Both the position numbers and the translations under genes were made by a program. This document shows positions 1 to 6,672 of a DNA stretch of 35,270 nucleotides, piece after piece; within the stretch, counting starts at the first letter, position 1, and each line of letters opens with the position of its first letter. The stretch is from a virus. Where the stretch lies: positions 1-35,270 of IMG/VR virus record IMGVR_UViG_3300046011_000746. One strand, given 5' to 3'. The notes under the pieces were generated by a model. It saw only the letters and a program-made list of their open reading frames with translations. It was not told where the DNA came from and did not search any database.

Positions 1-394
1 GAGGATACAAAGTTACACCAGTGATGATCTTTGTAGCGTCAAGTTTGTCCTTCATTGCCCATGGCATAAAGCGTACATCTTTAGATGTGTCTAGATTTGG
101 CAATGCTTTTAAAAAGCTTGATGCATAGCGGCTGGAATAAGGCAAGCTAACTACATAGCTAGCATCGCCATCCTTAAAATGCAACTGCCACTGCGTGCCA
201 TAGTCATTGGTGCGCGTTGTAATGTTCTCTAGCTTTGCAGTGAGATACTTGAATCTCTCTTCAAAGACTAGCTTGCCGGTTTTTGTTAAGCGCTCCGTTG
301 TGCGCTCGTTTGCTTGTTTGTGTTGGCGTACTAAGTTGCCGTCCGCAACACTGAGGTAAGTTGTGTTAACACCTCCTAAATTTGATAATGCCAT
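1..394 (-). CDS. Single-strand DNA-binding protein, N-terminal part (gene cut by contig end)
   Basis: The gene reads leftward from an ATG at 392-394 and runs off the left edge. It continues at 35270 down to 34945 once the 126-bp overlap is collapsed, giving about 196 residues. The N-terminal part (starting MALSNLGGVNTTYLSVADGN) is followed by a stretch rich in beta-forming residues, as expected for an OB fold, but I see no diagnostic motif here. The SSB call rests on the acidic C-terminal tip in the right-hand fragment. It is the first gene of the leftward early block, just downstream of a TAnnTTTG element at 429-436. In the cell it would coat single-stranded DNA at replication forks and recruit partner enzymes. 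Confidence 0.7.
   Translation of the reverse strand, partial: MALSNLGGVNTTYLSVADGNLVRQHKQANERTTERLTKTGKLVFEERFKYLTAKLENITTRTNDYGTQWQLHFKDGDASYVVSLPYSSRYASSFLKALPNLDTSKDVRFMPWAMKDKLDATKIITGVTLYP
4..129. repeat. Left copy of 126-bp direct terminal repeat
   Basis: These 126 bases are identical to 35145-35270. The three bases before the repeat (GAG, 1-3) disagree with those before the right copy and break the reading frame match, so they look like an assembly edge artefact. The simplest reading is the overlap left by assembling a circular or circularly permuted genome; a true short terminal repeat in the virion cannot be excluded from sequence alone. Confidence 0.95.
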
Positions 395-403
395 AAAATA
401 AAA

Positions 404-424
404 TGTAGTTTGTTTTAGACTACA
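404..424. promoter_or_regulatory. Inverted repeat, possible operator for the SSB promoter
   Basis: TGTAGT at 404-409 and ACTACA at 419-424 form a 6-bp inverted repeat with a 9-bp spacer, about where transcription from the leftward element at 429-436 should start. The internal 13-mer TAGTTTGTTTTAG (406-418) recurs as its reverse complement at 31114-31126, in the other leftward promoter region. Confidence 0.4.
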
Positions 425-428
425 AGAG

Positions 429-436
429 CAAATATA
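429..436 (-). promoter_or_regulatory. Candidate Bacteroidota -7 promoter element for the leftward early genes
   Basis: On the minus strand this reads TATATTTG, matching the Bacteroidota -7 consensus TAnnTTTG, 34 bp before the SSB start codon. I see no clear -33 TTTG/TTG partner in the A/T-run sequence upstream, so the call rests on one element plus the divergent gene arrangement. Confidence 0.45.
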
Positions 437-482
437 GTATTTTATTTTAAATAAAAAAGTTTTTTTTTAAATTTATTTTAAG

Positions 483-490
483 TATGTTTG
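483..490 (+). promoter_or_regulatory. Candidate Bacteroidota -7 promoter element for the rightward early genes
   Basis: TATGTTTG fits TAnnTTTG and lies 23 bp before the ATG at 514, which allows a short leader. The upstream sequence is A/T runs with no obvious -33 TTTG. With 429-436 it makes a divergent promoter pair in the 119-bp gap. Confidence 0.45.
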
Positions 491-513
491 CAGCATAACC
501 TTAAAATTATTAT

Positions 514-744
514 ATGACACCAAAAGAAAAAGCATTAGAATTATGGGAAAAGTATTTCCGATTAAATTATGATTGGGACGGAGGTACAAAAGATGAATGG
601 GCAAAAGAAGGTGCATTAATAGCAGTAGATGAAATATTAAAAGAATATGCACACGCAGAAAATTATATTGAAGATATTATGGGTAAAATAAGCATCTACA
701 TAAAGTATTGGCAAGAAGTAAAACAAGAAATAGAACAATTATAA
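514..744 (+). CDS. Small acidic early protein of unknown function
   Basis: This 76-residue protein is the first gene of the rightward block. It is helical and charged, with Trp/Tyr-rich stretches and the phrase ALIAVDEIL near residues 34-42, which I recall from small proteins of other Bacteroidota phages but cannot assign a role. The start follows an A/T-rich leader (TTAAAATTATTAT) without a Shine-Dalgarno sequence. The next gene begins 14 bp downstream, so co-transcription is likely. Confidence 0.65.
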   Translation: MTPKEKALELWEKYFRLNYDWDGGTKDEWAKEGALIAVDEILKEYAHAENYIEDIMGKISIYIKYWQEVKQEIEQL

Positions 745-758
745 ACAAAAACAAAATT

Positions 759-899
759 ATGAAAAAAGAAACAAGAGGCCGTAAGCCACTACCCGAAAGA
801 GAAAAAAAGAAACCATTATACATAATGGTGCAGTCAAAATTTATTAAAGAGGTAAAACCAAAACTAAAAGAAATTGAGAGAGAGTATTCTGCAAAGTAA
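759..899 (+). CDS. Small highly basic protein
   Basis: I start this at the ATG at 759, after an A-rich leader, rather than at the earlier in-frame ATG at 708, which lies inside the preceding gene. The product is 46 residues and very rich in Lys, Arg and Glu. The opening MKKETRGRKPLPEREKKK resembles the basic starts of small phage DNA-associated or ribbon-helix-helix proteins, but the rest is too short for a family call. Its end overlaps the VRR-NUC gene by 26 bp, which suggests translational coupling. Confidence 0.55.
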   Translation: MKKETRGRKPLPEREKKKPLYIMVQSKFIKEVKPKLKEIEREYSAK

Positions 900-1128
900 A
901 GTCATCCGACATTTTGAATTGCTCGGCTGGTATGTTGTAAAGATCATCCAGTGCAATAAAAATGGCATGCCCGATCTTATGTTACTAAAAGATGGCAAGA
1001 CTTTCTTTATAGAATGCAAGGCCGAGAAAGGCAGACTCAGTGAGTTGCAAAAGTATCGCCATGAGCAATTACAAGAATTAGGATTTGAAGTTAGAACAAT
1101 TTATAAAATGCAAGAAATTAACCAATGA
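874..1128 (+). CDS. VRR-NUC domain nuclease
   Basis: The 84-residue product is a stand-alone VRR-NUC domain, a PD-(D/E)XK-type nuclease fold common in phages. The active-site region reads GMPDLMLLKDGKTFFIECKA: the PD pair (about residues 33-34) and the E-x-K (about 47-49) are the expected metal-binding and catalytic residues, and the following GRLSELQ matches the family. The only plausible start is TTG at 874, because no ATG precedes the conserved core. It overlaps the primase gene by 4 bp. Such domains act as structure-specific nucleases, so a role in processing replication or recombination intermediates is inferred. Confidence 0.85.
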   Translation: MRESILQSKVIRHFELLGWYVVKIIQCNKNGMPDLMLLKDGKTFFIECKAEKGRLSELQKYRHEQLQELGFEVRTIYKMQEINQ

Positions 1129-3620
1129 TTAAAGCTGCCAACTATTACACAAAGCAAGGATTTTCCGTTATACCAATCGGGGAAAATAAGCGTGCCGTTT
1201 TTCCTTGGACGGAGTTTCAGTCGCACATCATGGATGATGCAACAATACAACACCAGTTTACAAATGATCGTTGCAAGAATATTGCGATCATAGGTGGTGG
1301 CGTATCTGGCGGACTTGAGATCATAGATGTGGATCTTAAGTATGATGTGAGCGGCAACCTTTGGCAAAGACTACAAGATGCGCTGGCCGATCTTATGCCG
1401 CTACTTTATGTAGTGCGCACAAAGTCGGGCGGTTATCATTTGTACTACCGATGCGAAGAGGTGCAAGGCAATCAAAAGCTTGCCATGCGTAACGCCACAA
1501 AAGATGAACTAAAAGAAACGCCACACGCAAAAGAGATTGTATTAATTGAGACGCGCGGTGAAGGTGGCTATGTATTAGCGCCGCCATCCGAAGGCTACAC
1601 AAAAGAGAAAGACTTTGTCATCAATGTCATCACACTTGAGCAAAGAGATTCCATCTTATCTATTTGCAGATCATTCAATGAAGTTGTCAAAGAGGTGCGC
1701 ACGCAAGTTGTCGCTGACTCGGACACTTACCAGACTACGCCGTGGGATGACTACAATAGCAAATGCGATGTGGTGGCACTACTTGAGGCGCATGGCTGGA
1801 CTTACATAGAGTCAAGAGGTGAGCGTGACTTTCTTAAAAGGCCCGGCAAGACTGACTCGCACATCTCTGCCGACTATCACAAAGGCCTTGGACTATTTAA
1901 AGTATTTAGCACAAGCACAGAGTTTGACACCGGCAAAGGTTACAAGCCATTTGCGATCTATGCAACCTTAGAGCATAATGGTAACTTTAGCGAAGCTGCC
2001 AAGCAACTGGTGAAAGATGGCTATGGTGAGCAACGAAATAGGATCGGTGGCAATATTAAAAAAGACTTTGTCAATAAAAAAGATGAAGGCATTGACAACG
2101 AAAACATCGCAGCTTTCTTATCACAAAAGCATAAGCTGGACATCAAGCAAGCTAAAAAGCTAGTGCAAGACATGGACTCGGATAATGACACGCAGCTTTT
2201 AACATTCTGGTCAGTTACAAAAGGCCAGATCACAATTGACAGATACAAACTGATCAGTCTTTTATCTACCGAAGGTGGCTTTTATCTTTACTACTATGAT
2301 AAAAAGCTAAACTATCAACTTGTGCGCGTAGTAGATAACTTTGTAAGTGAGACAAACATTGAGCAGATCAAAAAGTATTTGATCAATTACATTGACACTA
2401 TCCCTTATGATAACTTTGACGGCATCAATAAGATGCGACTGCGTGAAGTGATCTACAAAGGTGCAGATGCTTATTTCAATAAAGCACTCTTTGAGTTTAT
2501 GCCTAACATAGAGTTAAAGTTTCTTAAGCATACTAAAGACTCAGCGTATTATCCATTCCTTAATGGCGTGGTGCATGTCACAAAAGAAAAAAAGGAATTG
2601 CTAAAGTATGGCGCGATCAATATGCATGTGTGGCGCGATCAAGTGATCCAGTACAAGATTGACATTGATCATGACATTGACTATGAGAATGTGCAGTACA
2701 CTAAATTTATAAACAAGATTAGCAATTCGGACAAAGAGCGTGAAGCTTATGCAATTAGTTTGATCGGTTATCTTTTGCACACTTACAAAGATCCTACCAA
2801 ATCTTATGCAGTGATCCTAGCAGAAGAGACAGAAGATGAAACAGAAGGCGGTGGCGCTGGTAAAGGTTTATTTTTTAAGGCTATTGGAAAGCTGATCAAT
2901 CTAGTCTCTATTGATGGTAAGAACTTTAAACTTGACAAGTCCTTTGCATTCCAGAGAGTTGAGTTAAGCACGCAGTTGATAGTCATTGAGGATTGCCGTA
3001 AGAATGTGGACTTTGAAGGTTTCTACTCTAAGATTACAGAAGGTGTGACCATAGAGAAAAAAAACAAAGACGAGGTTTATATATCCTACGAGGACTCACC
3101 GAAGTTTGGATTTACTACCAACTACACGATCAACTACTCTGGTGGTCATGGCAAGCGCCGCGTTAAGGTGATTGAGTTTAGCAGTTTCTTTAACCATAAG
3201 AACACACCGCTTGATTTCTTTGGTGGTAAAGCTTTGTTTAATGACTGGGATCATGATGAGTGGAATCGCTTTTACAATTACATGATTGAGTGCGTCCAGA
3301 TATATCTTGAGGCCGGCATCCCAGCACTGGACAATAGTGACACGATCATTCGTAAGAATGTCAAGCTTAACTTTGGCGAGGATTTCTTAGACTACTATGA
3401 TAGCTTAGAAGGTGACAAATGGATGGAGTTCGGCATTGAGTACATATCATTTTTAAATACGAACGATCTTGACAAGAAAGACTACACCCAATTAAGATTT
3501 AAAAAAGGCATACAAGTTGCCAGTGATCTGTTTGGATATTCTATTGAAACAAGACGAAACCGACAAAATAATAACAAACATGAGTTTAAAATCTTATCTA
3601 AGTCCGATAGCTGCATTTGA
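1125..3620 (+). CDS. Primase-polymerase / helicase fusion (replication protein)
   Basis: This 831-residue protein has an N-terminal Prim-Pol domain (bifunctional DNA primase/polymerase, AEP superfamily): IDVD at residues 67-70, SGGYHLYYR at 101-109 and RGEGGYVLAPPSE at 144-156 are the expected catalytic and nucleotide-binding motifs. The C-terminal half is a P-loop helicase of the phage DUF5906/superfamily 3-like type, with Walker A GGGAGKG at 575-581, a Walker B-like LIVIED about 40 residues later, and a TTNY sensor-like motif. It would prime and unwind DNA at the phage origin. It starts 4 bp inside the VRR-NUC gene, and repeats suited to an origin lie just past its end. Confidence 0.88.
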   Translation: MIKAANYYTKQGFSVIPIGENKRAVFPWTEFQSHIMDDATIQHQFTNDRCKNIAIIGGGVSGGLEIIDVDLKYDVSGNLWQRLQDALADLMPLLYVVRTKSGGYHLYYRCEEVQGNQKLAMRNATKDELKETPHAKEIVLIETRGEGGYVLAPPSEGYTKEKDFVINVITLEQRDSILSICRSFNEVVKEVRTQVVADSDTYQTTPWDDYNSKCDVVALLEAHGWTYIESRGERDFLKRPGKTDSHISADYHKGLGLFKVFSTSTEFDTGKGYKPFAIYATLEHNGNFSEAAKQLVKDGYGEQRNRIGGNIKKDFVNKKDEGIDNENIAAFLSQKHKLDIKQAKKLVQDMDSDNDTQLLTFWSVTKGQITIDRYKLISLLSTEGGFYLYYYDKKLNYQLVRVVDNFVSETNIEQIKKYLINYIDTIPYDNFDGINKMRLREVIYKGADAYFNKALFEFMPNIELKFLKHTKDSAYYPFLNGVVHVTKEKKELLKYGAINMHVWRDQVIQYKIDIDHDIDYENVQYTKFINKISNSDKEREAYAISLIGYLLHTYKDPTKSYAVILAEETEDETEGGGAGKGLFFKAIGKLINLVSIDGKNFKLDKSFAFQRVELSTQLIVIEDCRKNVDFEGFYSKITEGVTIEKKNKDEVYISYEDSPKFGFTTNYTINYSGGHGKRRVKVIEFSSFFNHKNTPLDFFGGKALFNDWDHDEWNRFYNYMIECVQIYLEAGIPALDNSDTIIRKNVKLNFGEDFLDYYDSLEGDKWMEFGIEYISFLNTNDLDKKDYTQLRFKKGIQVASDLFGYSIETRRNRQNNNKHEFKILSKSDSCI

Positions 3621-3762
3621 AAAATGGCTAAAGGATAACCCAGAAGGTGGCATTTTTGAGTGGCATGGACAAAAAGTTAAGGTGCAAAAGCGTCAAAATT
3701 GTGCAAAAACGATCAAAAATGTGCATGTTGCACAATTTTCGCACAATTTTGAAACTACTTAA
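3580..3762 (+). CDS. Small protein overlapping the primase end; carries iteron-like DNA
   Basis: I choose the ATG at 3580, after an ATAACAAAC leader, rather than the start at 3517 inside the primase gene. The product is 60 residues: MSLKSYLSPIAAFEKWLKDN followed by a basic tail. It overlaps the primase by 41 bp. The last 25 codons are made of repeated GTGCAAAA/GCACAATTTT words (3682-3751), so the C-terminus may be shaped by a DNA-level constraint rather than by protein function. No family recognised. Confidence 0.5.
   Translation: MSLKSYLSPIAAFEKWLKDNPEGGIFEWHGQKVKVQKRQNCAKTIKNVHVAQFSHNFETT
3682..3751. repeat. Iteron-like repeat cluster, candidate origin or operator
   Basis: GTGCAAAA occurs at 3682-3689 and 3701-3708 (19 bp apart). 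AAAATTGTGC at 3695-3704 is the reverse complement of GCACAATTTT, which occurs at 3730-3739 and 3741-3750. GTGCATGTTGCAC at 3721-3733 is near-palindromic. The cluster sits directly behind the primase/helicase gene, a usual place for a replication origin; no DnaA box or melting element was proved. Confidence 0.45.
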
Positions 3763-3792
3763 ATCATTGATTTATAACTAAATACAACATTT

Positions 3793-3897
3793 GTACTCGG
3801 TGTACTCTATTTTTTTGATTTTCTAGGGGGGGGGGTAAAAATAAAAAAAAAGAGTATAGGAATAAAAAAACACGCAAAAACCGAGTACATTGAGTAC
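3793..3897. promoter_or_regulatory. Paired GAGTAC half-sites around a G10 tract, upstream of the sigma-like gene
   Basis: The 148-bp gap (3763-3910) holds GTACTC at 3793-3798 and 3802-3807 and the inverted form GAGTAC at 3883-3888 and 3892-3897. Each pair is spaced by 9 bp, and the 9-bp arms GTACTCGGT (3793-3801) and ACCGAGTAC (3880-3888) are perfect complements. Between them is a run of ten G (3826-3835) in otherwise A/T-rich DNA with long A and T runs. This looks like a two-site operator rather than a terminator, because the arms are 78 bp apart. Confidence 0.5.
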
Positions 3898-3902
3898 ATT
3901 TG
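3895..3902 (+). promoter_or_regulatory. Candidate -7 element for the sigma-like gene
   Basis: TACATTTG fits TAnnTTTG and ends 8 bp before the ATG at 3911, so the transcript would have almost no leader. It overlaps the last GAGTAC half-site (3892-3897), as expected for an operator that blocks or positions polymerase. No clear -33 element is visible. Confidence 0.4.
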
Positions 3903-3910
3903 TGTAAATA

Positions 3911-4432
3911 ATGAAAGATTGCTATAAACATATTGAAAGCATCTACCGCTCACCACAGATTAATCAACTGATCAAAAGTGTGCGTCCAGAGTCATTGCAA
4001 GACGATTTAAGGCAAGAAATGGCTTTAGCCTTGCTCGGCATTGATTGTGATAAAATAAACGAAATTTGGGCCTCTAATGGCCTTTTAGGATTTTCTATTA
4101 AGATTATCACTAATATGGCCTTTAGCAGCACAAGCCAATTTTATAAGAAGTTTAGGAAAAATGAATATGAGAAAGCGATCATGTACCTAAAAAGCCAGTT
4201 AAAGTTACCAGAATTAAATCCTACCTTTGCTAAGATAGCAAATCAAAGATTGATTGACAAGTATGGTGAAGATGAGATGCAAGCACACGAGGCAATACTA
4301 TTTAATAAATATGTTGAATTTAGATCATGTAAAAAGGTAGCTGAGTTTTATAACATACCAGAGAAACATGTCAAAGATATTATTCGTAAAACAAAACTTG
4401 AACTTAAAACATTATGCTTACAATCATTCTAG
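3911..4432 (+). CDS. Sigma-70-like / helix-turn-helix transcription factor
   Basis: The 173-residue product has the layout of a small sigma factor. An N-terminal helical part (about 20-95) includes PESLQDDLRQEMALALLGID, like sigma region 2. A C-terminal part (about 130-170), FNKYVEFRSCKKVAEFYNIPEKHVKDIIRKTKLELK, reads as a region 4-type helix-turn-helix. Such proteins occur in Bacteroidota phages, and the position between early genes and the packaging/structural block suits a switch to late transcription. The region 2 match is weak, so it could be another HTH regulator. The start at 3911 is the first ATG after the operator-like region. Confidence 0.6.
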   Translation: MKDCYKHIESIYRSPQINQLIKSVRPESLQDDLRQEMALALLGIDCDKINEIWASNGLLGFSIKIITNMAFSSTSQFYKKFRKNEYEKAIMYLKSQLKLPELNPTFAKIANQRLIDKYGEDEMQAHEAILFNKYVEFRSCKKVAEFYNIPEKHVKDIIRKTKLELKTLCLQSF

Positions 4433-4653
4433 CGGCTTTCTTTTTTGCGTATTATTTCGTGAATGTGGCCAAAATAGTTTATGTTATAAAAAAAGTATGG
4501 CAAATCCCTTTTGAAAAAAGGATCAAGCCTTTTGACTGCGTGACATGCTTAAGCGTTTGGACGGCAGTGCTTTTATATTTCATGCCGATTGAATATTCAC
4601 AATTTATTTGTATTATCTTTGGTGCTGGATTCATTGGACAAAAAATCAAATAA
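4414..4653 (+). CDS. Small membrane protein, DUF1360-like
   Basis: The 79-residue protein has hydrophobic segments at about residues 2-24, 46-58 and 63-74. Between the first two is KPFDCVTCLSVWTAVLLYF, in which the CxxC-SVW motif resembles DUF1360-type membrane proteins of phages and bacteria. It overlaps the sigma-like gene by 19 bp. Function is unknown; inner membrane location is inferred from the segments. Confidence 0.6.
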   Translation: MLTIILAAFFFAYYFVNVAKIVYVIKKVWQIPFEKRIKPFDCVTCLSVWTAVLLYFMPIEYSQFICIIFGAGFIGQKIK

Positions 4654-4654
4654 C

Positions 4655-4900
4655 ATGCAACCAGTACTCTTGCCGATCCTTTGTCACAATAGTGATACAA
4701 TCTTATTTAGTGAATTAGGTGTTGAATATAAATTCAGCGATCTAGAAGAGGTTGAGTTTTTATTTTTTAACATTGACTATGCTTGTGGCAATTTCAAGCA
4801 AGGCAAAGAGTACACAGAGATTGTTTGTGATGGTGATGCTTATGTTGTGAATTTAACTTTTGATCAATTTAAACAATTATTTATATCATGGCAAAAGTAA
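4655..4900 (+). CDS. Hypothetical protein, 81 residues
   Basis: I start at ATG 4655, one base after the previous stop, rather than at 4589 inside the upstream gene. The product is acidic with alternating hydrophobic and charged residues (for example VVNLTFDQFKQLF near the end), suggesting a compact alpha/beta fold. The tight spacing before and the 13-bp overlap with the next gene support a real operon member. No family recognised. Confidence 0.6.
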   Translation: MQPVLLPILCHNSDTILFSELGVEYKFSDLEEVEFLFFNIDYACGNFKQGKEYTEIVCDGDAYVVNLTFDQFKQLFISWQK

Positions 4901-5010
4901 GCAATGACTCACGCAAGGTCACATTTGGCAAACGCAAAATAGGATCAGCAAAAAAAAGCTACAACAAGCATTCACCCAAACCTAAGAAATATCGTGGACA
5001 AGGACGCTAA
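4888..5010 (+). CDS. Tiny Lys/Arg-rich protein (40 residues)
   Basis: The ATG at 4888 gives MAKVSNDSRKVTFGKRKIGS and continues with KKSYNKHSPKPKKYRGQGR. The net charge is strongly positive. I recall similar short proteins with a KHSPKxKxYRGQGR ending in other Bacteroidota phages, which argues for a conserved gene, perhaps nucleic-acid binding. It overlaps the preceding gene by 13 bp and the glycosyltransferase by 17 bp. Confidence 0.6.
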   Translation: MAKVSNDSRKVTFGKRKIGSAKKSYNKHSPKPKKYRGQGR

Positions 5011-6019
5011 GATCATACAAGTGCTTGGCATCACACAAAAGCTAAGCGGTTGTGGATGGCATAGAGTCATGCTGCCTTTGGCATTTATGCCGGACTCTTA
5101 CAACCATGTGTGCAATGTACCTACAAAAGAGATCCTTGAAGAGAGGCAGTTTGATATTTTGTTATACAATAGATTCAGTCAATTTGATATTGATTGGGAT
5201 GAAACAAAGCAGCACTTTAAAGTAGTAATGGATTTAGATGATGACTGGGAATTACCATACAATCATCCTTTGTATCATGGATATGAGGCACACAAAAAGA
5301 GGATCATTAACAACATCTTTAATGCTGATCTTGTGACATGCACAAATAATAGGATCGCTGACAAGGTAAGAAAGTACAATAAGAATGTCATAGTACTGCC
5401 TAATTGCATACCTTATGGTGAGCATCAATACAATGCTGACAAATACGAAAGCGACAAGACTCGTATTTTTTGGGCCGGCGGATCTACACACTTAGAGGAC
5501 ATCAAATTGCTAGCAAATCCTTTTAAAAGACTCACTGCATTAAAAGACATTGAGATGGTACTTGGCGGATATACTGATACAGATCCAGTGAGCAAAGCAT
5601 ACTGGGATAAGGTACACTCAATGTTTACGAATGGCGGAAAGTTAGCTAATAGAAAACTTGCAAGCGAACTGCCAAGCAATTACATGGAGCATTTTAAACA
5701 TGCAGACATTATGGTTGTGCCTTTGCAAGAGTCACCATGGCATGCGAGCAAAAGCAATTTAAAGCTACTTGAGGCAGCAGCTAAAAGATTGGCAGTGATA
5801 GTGAGTGATGTTGAGCCATACAACCTAGACAAAGATGCACCAGTGCTATGGGTTAAGAATCAAGCAGACTGGTTTAAGCATTTATCATATTTAGTAAACA
5901 ATCCAGATCAAAGAATCAAGATGGGCAATGATCTTTTTGAATGGGCAAAAAACAAATACAATCATGAGCGAATTAATGAAGCTAGAAGATCAGCATTTGC
6001 AGACCTTGTTAAAGCATAA
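4994..6019 (+). CDS. GT-B fold glycosyltransferase (GT1/GT4-like)
   Basis: The 341-residue protein starts at GTG 4994, overlapping the upstream tiny gene. The N-terminal half has the acidic stretch DLDDDWELPYNHP. The C-terminal half has the glycosyltransferase signature: TRIFWAGGSTHLEDI (start of the second Rossmann domain, about 156-170) and HASKSNLKLLEAAAKRLAVIVSDVEPY (about 250-276), where the E in LLEAAA corresponds to the donor-nucleotide-binding EX7E region of GT4-type enzymes. It should move a sugar from an activated donor in the cytoplasm. It heads a cassette with an acyltransferase-like and a GT-A-like gene; target (virion protein, DNA or host glycan) unknown. Confidence 0.8.
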   Translation: MDKDAKIIQVLGITQKLSGCGWHRVMLPLAFMPDSYNHVCNVPTKEILEERQFDILLYNRFSQFDIDWDETKQHFKVVMDLDDDWELPYNHPLYHGYEAHKKRIINNIFNADLVTCTNNRIADKVRKYNKNVIVLPNCIPYGEHQYNADKYESDKTRIFWAGGSTHLEDIKLLANPFKRLTALKDIEMVLGGYTDTDPVSKAYWDKVHSMFTNGGKLANRKLASELPSNYMEHFKHADIMVVPLQESPWHASKSNLKLLEAAAKRLAVIVSDVEPYNLDKDAPVLWVKNQADWFKHLSYLVNNPDQRIKMGNDLFEWAKNKYNHERINEARRSAFADLVKA

Positions 6020-6206
6020 GCATTTTTATGATCTATTCAAGACAACTGGCGAACTTGTAGGATTTACAAATGAGATCCAAAATGAACTGCTAGAAGTCAT
6101 GCGCATAAAAGATCCATACTTTGCATATAATGGCAGATGTGGTGCATGCGTGGGATCATTTTTAGTTAACGTATATAAAACATTCAATGAGTACATTCAT
6201 TCATAA
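5964..6206 (+). CDS. Small Cys-containing protein
   Basis: With the ATG at 5964 the product is 80 residues and overlaps the end of the glycosyltransferase by 56 bp; an ATG at 5976 is also possible. The C-terminal part reads PYFAYNGRCGACVGSFLVNVYKTFNEY, with a CxxC pair that may bind metal. I recall similar small proteins with this layout near structural genes of Bacteroidota phages but no function. It overlaps the next gene by 20 bp, so the cassette is translated as a unit. Confidence 0.55.
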   Translation: MSELMKLEDQHLQTLLKHKHFYDLFKTTGELVGFTNEIQNELLEVMRIKDPYFAYNGRCGACVGSFLVNVYKTFNEYIHS

Positions 6207-6672
6207 GACGGCCATAGTAGGGCCAAATGTCACACTAGGTGACAATGTTTACATCGGGCCATATTGTGTGATCGGTGAGCCAGCAGAGCATAAGCTATTC
6301 TGGAATGCGCCAATAGGCGAAGTTGTGATCGGTGATGATTGCGTGATCACTGGTCATGTGACTATTGATGCCGGCACAACTGACAAGACAATAATAGGTG
6401 CTGGTGTCTGGATGCTTAAGCATTCACATGTAGGTCATGACTGCGTGATAGGTAACAATGTGACGATCAGTTGCGGTGCAAAGATTGGTGGCCATACGAT
6501 TGTCGGTGATAGCTGCAACATTGGACTTAATGCAGTGATCCATCAAAAGCAGATCATAGCTAAAGGATGCATGATTGGCATGGGTGCCGTGGTGACAAGA
6601 AAGCTACACACTACACATTCAACAAAGTATGCTGGCAATCCAGCAAAGGAAATAGGCAAAAATATATTCTAA
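6187..6672 (+). CDS. LpxA-like left-handed beta-helix acyltransferase
   Basis: The 161-residue sequence is almost entirely hexapeptide repeats ([LIV]-G-x4), for example TAIVGPNVTLGDNVYIGPYC and CVIGNNVTISCGAKIGG, which fold as a trimeric left-handed beta-helix. KHSHVGHDC at 78-86 matches the LpxA-type active-site stretch, with His81 and His84 in the place of its catalytic-region histidines. It is shorter than LpxA (about 260) and lacks the C-terminal helical domain. It probably transfers an acyl or acetyl group to a nucleotide sugar or sugar, consistent with the two neighbouring glycosyltransferases. Confidence 0.8.
   Translation: MSTFIHKTAIVGPNVTLGDNVYIGPYCVIGEPAEHKLFWNAPIGEVVIGDDCVITGHVTIDAGTTDKTIIGAGVWMLKHSHVGHDCVIGNNVTISCGAKIGGHTIVGDSCNIGLNAVIHQKQIIAKGCMIGMGAVVTRKLHTTHSTKYAGNPAKEIGKNIF

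Noticed and set aside
4-129. Biological direct terminal repeat of the virion
   Set aside because: The short length, the location inside a gene and the discordant first three bases fit assembly overlap better; left open only as an alternative.
3793-3888. GTACTCGGT/ACCGAGTAC arms as a terminator
   Set aside because: The arms are separated by 78 bp including a G10 run, so a stable terminator hairpin is unlikely; an operator is a better reading.
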